Assembly (NCBI GenBank): GCA_013299105.1
Contig: JAAFJY010000013.1
Location: 119,999-183,998 of the forward strand
DNA length: 64,000 nt
Direction: 5' to 3'
From: Chitinophagales bacterium
GTDB lineage: Bacteria > Bacteroidota > Bacteroidia > Chitinophagales > Saprospiraceae
The notes under the pieces were generated by a model that saw only the letters and a program-made list of their open reading frames with translations, was not told where the DNA came from and did not search any database. Both the position numbers and the translations under genes were made by a program. Positions 61,531 through 64,000 of the stretch are shown piece by piece. How positions within the stretch are numbered: the first letter of the stretch is position 1; each line of letters starts with the position of its first letter.

Positions 61531-63402
61531 ATGCTATCCAAGATTCGTTTCTCCAGTTTGCTGATCTTCATGTGCTTTGGCACTTTATTGATCGCCCAAC
61601 CTTGGGCCGCCCGTCATGGGCTTAACGGAGCCCAATACCAAGCAGCTTTTAGCGACCTGGGCTCCAAGGGTTTTTACCCGACCGTCATCAGCGGTTACGT
61701 GCTCAATAACCAGGCAGCTTATGCGGCCATTTGGGAAAAAAAGAACATCCCTGCTTCTGAGTTTCGGCACGGATTGAGCGGGGCCCAGTACCAGGCGGTC
61801 TTCAGCAACCTCACCCAACAGGGTTTTCGTCCGGCTTTCATCAACGGCTTTGCGGTGAACGGCCAGGATTATTACAATGCCATTTTTGAAAAAACGGGTG
61901 GCCCGGAATACATCGCCCGCCACGGCATCAGTGCCGCCGACTACCAGAAAGTTTTTGACGAGGCCAAGGGCTTTCGTCCCAAAATCATCAGCGCATTTAC
62001 CGTTAATGGACAGGCTCGTTTTGCCGGGGTTTGGATCAAAGACAACTCCGTAGCTTGGGTGGCCCGCCACAATCTGAATCCCCAGCAATACCAAACCGAG
62101 TTCAACAAATGGACCCAACAGGGCTACAAAGTGGCTTGCATCAGCGGCTACACCGTCAATGGTCAGGAAATGTATGCTGCGGTTTGGGAAAAACAAAATG
62201 GTCCGCTGTGGGCTGCGCGCCACGGCATCCAGGGCAAGTTTTACCAGTACGAGTTCGATAATTTTTACTACCAGGGTTACCGCCCACGGTTCATCAATGC
62301 TTACAATGTAGGCAACCAAGATAAATTTGCGGGCGTCTGGGACAACGGCAACATCAGCGGAGCCGACATGCAAAAAATCGACCAAGCCATCCAAGGCTAC
62401 ATGAGTACCAACAACGTACCAGGCATTTCGATCGCTTTTTGCAAGGCTGGCCGCCTGGTTTTCGCCAAAAGCTATGGCCAGGCCGTAAAAGCTACTGGCG
62501 AGCCCGCCAGCCCCAATCACCTCTTCCGCATTGCCAGCGTATCCAAACCCCTGACTGCCCTGGCGATCATGAAACTGGTAGAACAAGGCAAAGTCAAACT
62601 CACCGACAAGGTTTTTGGAGCCAACGGCATCCTGAATACCTACACCATCCCCAATACCAACCCCCAAGTGGCCAATATCACGGTGAGCCACTTGCTGCAC
62701 CACTCTAGCGGGTTCTCCAATACCCAGGGCGACCCGGCTTTCATTAAGTACGAATTGAGCCATTCACAACTGATCCAATGGGTAATCAACAATGAGATCA
62801 TCAGCAATACCCCCGGCACGGTCAACAGCTACAACAACTTTGGCTACATCGTCTTGGGCCGGATCATCGAAAAGAAAAGTGGACAGACTTACGAGCAGTT
62901 TGTGCGCAGCAACATCACATCGCCAGCCGGAGCCAACAACATGCGCATCGGGGCCAACAGCGAAGCGGGCAAAGCCAACAACGAAGTCACTTACCACCCC
63001 AGCAGCCAGGGCAGCGCGCCCTACAACCTACGCCTCGACCGCATGGATGGCAATGGCGGCTGGATCGCTTCCGCCATCGACCTAGCTAGGGTGCTGGTGC
63101 GCTACGACGGGAATGGCTCCAAGCCCGACTTGCTGCAAGCCAGCTCGATCAACGCCCTGCGGGTCGGCGATGCTTCTACCAATAATTATGGCTTGGGTTA
63201 CGTGATCGTGAACGGCGGTGGCAAAATGCACAATGGTGCCATGCCCGGCACCAACGCCCTGATGCACGATACTGGCGACGGCGGTGGTTGGTCGATGGTG
63301 CTCAACACCCGCGCCGAGGTGGACAATTTTGCCTGGACCCTCCAAGGTACCCTGGGCGACCTGTACAAGACCATCAATTGGCCGAGTTATGACCTGTTTT
63401 AA
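61531..63402 (+). CDS. Secreted serine hydrolase with tandem N-terminal repeats (polyglycine-hydrolase-like)
   Basis: 623 residues with a signal peptide (cleaved near residue 22, LLIAQ). Five ~49-residue repeats follow (residues ~24-270), each with RHGLNGAQYQAAF, a GF.P..I.GY stretch and a Y.AIWEK end, matching bacterial tandem repeat domain BTRD1. A class C beta-lactamase-like domain fills ~285-620 with S336-V-S-K339 (SxxK) and Y434-N-N436 (YxN). The same architecture is known from fungal polyglycine hydrolases, which cut glycine-rich linkers of plant chitinases; a glycine-rich or peptidoglycan-like target is therefore plausible but unproven. The stop codon abuts an octamer inverted element. 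Confidence 0.85.
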   Translation: MLSKIRFSSLLIFMCFGTLLIAQPWAARHGLNGAQYQAAFSDLGSKGFYPTVISGYVLNNQAAYAAIWEKKNIPASEFRHGLSGAQYQAVFSNLTQQGFRPAFINGFAVNGQDYYNAIFEKTGGPEYIARHGISAADYQKVFDEAKGFRPKIISAFTVNGQARFAGVWIKDNSVAWVARHNLNPQQYQTEFNKWTQQGYKVACISGYTVNGQEMYAAVWEKQNGPLWAARHGIQGKFYQYEFDNFYYQGYRPRFINAYNVGNQDKFAGVWDNGNISGADMQKIDQAIQGYMSTNNVPGISIAFCKAGRLVFAKSYGQAVKATGEPASPNHLFRIASVSKPLTALAIMKLVEQGKVKLTDKVFGANGILNTYTIPNTNPQVANITVSHLLHHSSGFSNTQGDPAFIKYELSHSQLIQWVINNEIISNTPGTVNSYNNFGYIVLGRIIEKKSGQTYEQFVRSNITSPAGANNMRIGANSEAGKANNEVTYHPSSQGSAPYNLRLDRMDGNGGWIASAIDLARVLVRYDGNGSKPDLLQASSINALRVGDASTNNYGLGYVIVNGGGKMHNGAMPGTNALMHDTGDGGGWSMVLNTRAEVDNFAWTLQGTLGDLYKTINWPSYDLF

Positions 63403-63477
63403 GTTTAGAAGTTGAGGAATTGAGGAGTTGAGAAGTCAGGCCCTCTCCTCAACTCCTCAACTCCTCAACTCCTCAAC
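63403..63477. repeat. Octamer inverted element after the serine hydrolase
   Basis: It starts at the base after the TAA stop. The left arm is GTTTAGAA GTTGAGGA ATTGAGGA GTTGAGAA; the right arm is four CTCCTCAA/CTCAACTC-type units. The arms are complementary, forming a perfect-looking stem of about 30 bp with a 10-nt loop. Confidence 0.75.
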
Positions 63478-63545
63478 CAATAGATAATCCCATGAACGTT
63501 TAAGGTTATTTGGTAGCCTGGGTATTGCGCCCAGGCATACTTTTT

Positions 63546-63594
63546 TTAATGGTTAATGGTTAATGGTTAGTTGTTAATGGTTAGTTGTTAATTA
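63546..63594 (+). repeat. Heptamer array TTAATGG/TTAGTTG
   Basis: Seven 7-mers: TTAATGG three times, TTAGTTG, TTAATGG, TTAGTTG, TTAATTA. About 145 nt past the serine hydrolase stop. TAA or TAG appears in every unit on the plus strand. Confidence 0.65.
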
Positions 63595-63659
63595 TTTAGG
63601 GGCTTTACAAAAAATAAGATACCCAAATTCAATGAGCCGTAGCATCTTCGAGCTCCATC

Positions 63660-63691
63660 TTTTCAACATTTCAACCCTTCAACATTTCAAC
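63660..63691 (-). repeat. Octamer array, isolated
   Basis: TTCAACAT TTCAACCC TTCAACAT TTCAAC on the plus strand (GTTGAANN on minus), 8-bp period. It is not next to a complete gene visible here; a degraded or missing minus-strand neighbour would be expected 3' of which it lies. Confidence 0.55.
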
Positions 63692-63769
63692 TACCTTAGG
63701 GTTTTAATGAAAACATGAACTTGCGCCTTGGGTATGTTTTTATTTAGAGACTCCCTAACTTTGGGGCTT

Positions 63770-63871
63770 ATGAGTGAGAATTTGATCAAGAAGAAGAGTT
63801 TTGACTTTGCAATTCGGATTGTAAAGCTGTTTCAATATTTGCAAATTGAGAAGAAAGAGTATGTACTTTAA
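63770..63871 (+). pseudogene. Truncated four-helix-bundle (23S IVS-like) protein gene
   Basis: 33 codons plus stop: MSENLIKKKSFDFAIRIVKL, then FQYL and EKKEYVL. It matches the first quarter of the ~120-residue four-helix bundle proteins (TIGR02436 type), which continue after KKEFVLSKQLLRSG. Here a TAA follows VL. The remainder of the domain is not found downstream, so this is a truncated remnant. Confidence 0.5.
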
Positions 63872-63896
63872 AAGTAGGGTGTGTAATCTGGCACGA

Positions 63897-64000
63897 TTAC
63901 TCCCCTGCGTTTTTTAGCTCCTTTTCCATTCTTCGCCGCACCCCGAATCGGTTGTTGCAGACATTTTCGGATCGCCATTTATCAAGCATGGGTCCTGTAA
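63897..64000 (-). CDS. Possible C-terminus of a minus-strand gene, partial
   Basis: Minus-strand frame open from the window edge to a TAA at 63897-63899, 33 full codons: TGPMLDKWRSENVCNNRFGV, then RRRMEKELKNAGE. Composition is protein-like. It cannot be identified from this length. Confidence 0.3.
   Translation of the reverse strand, partial: TGPMLDKWRSENVCNNRFGVRRRMEKELKNAGE

Noticed and set aside
61585..62763. 392-codon minus-strand frame opposite the serine hydrolase
   Set aside because: Shadow of the repeat-containing gene; the periodic composition mirrors the BTRD1 repeats.
63403..63477. Short direct repeats considered as a CRISPR array
   Set aside because: Units are 8 bp without spacers and form two complementary arms; no cas genes are in the window.

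Overview
The window looks like a chromosomal segment of a Bacteroidota bacterium, probably of the Saprospirales (a Haliscomenobacter-like lineage; this placement is inference). The evidence is a type IX secretion sorting domain, a TonB-dependent receptor paired with a DUF4249 lipoprotein, an exbB-exbD-exbD-tonB cluster, a 14-gene complex I locus with a short NuoG, and several -7 boxes of the Bacteroidota form TAnnTTTG. No rRNA, CRISPR array, prophage or complete insertion sequence was found.

Layout. 1-5 kb: the 3' part of a giant T9SS-secreted protein. 5-9.5 kb: an AAA/PD-(D/E)XK ATPase, a TatD nuclease and transketolase. 9.7-15.2 kb: a remnant of a TPR gene, then a TonB receptor, a DUF4249 lipoprotein and a LytS/LytTR two-component pair. 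15.3-21.8 kb (minus strand): exbB, exbD, exbD, tonB, a small membrane protein, a PstS-like lipoprotein and a TPR protein, which together should energise outer-membrane import. 22-35.7 kb (minus strand): nuoA to nuoN in canonical order. 35.7-38.4 kb: a repeat-rich stretch with one lipoprotein gene and a possible structured RNA. 38.4-47.9 kb: an AraC-type regulator, a DoxX fusion, an Rpn-like nuclease, a NUDIX hydrolase, a membrane glycosyltransferase, a cupin isomerase-like protein, Sua5 and a formylglycine-generating enzyme with both catalytic cysteines. 47.9-52 kb: a ClpB-like double AAA+ protein ending in a release-factor-like (PCRF) domain, an RNase-H-fold protein and two tRNA-Leu genes. 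52-58.4 kb: HscB, RseP, RsmE, a DUF4159 protein, an AEC transporter, a small membrane protein and an HD hydrolase. 58.9-60.9 kb: Anbu with a transglutaminase-like protein and a DoxX-like protein. 61.5-63.4 kb: a serine hydrolase built like fungal polyglycine hydrolases.

The most unusual feature is the intergenic DNA. At least five repeat families occur here. (1) Tandem 7- or 8-bp arrays (GTTGAANN or TGAGTTA types) start at or within about 10 nt of the stop codons of transketolase, rsmE, the polyglycine-hydrolase-like gene, nuoF, the Clp-PCRF gene, rseP and anbu. Their orientation always puts TGA on the sense strand, and because 7 and 8 are not multiples of 3, TGA appears in all three frames. 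(2) A 290-310 bp MITE-like element is present in three copies. (3) Elements flanked by GTCTGAAC/GTTCAGAC. (4) A GTCAACGTC...ATCCGTGTTC element, one copy of which lies inside the nuo operon. (5) An array of GGCTTC-NNNN-GAAGCC hairpins. A single 163-bp inverted-repeat element lies before the hydrolase gene. The Clp-PCRF fusion is the most unusual protein.
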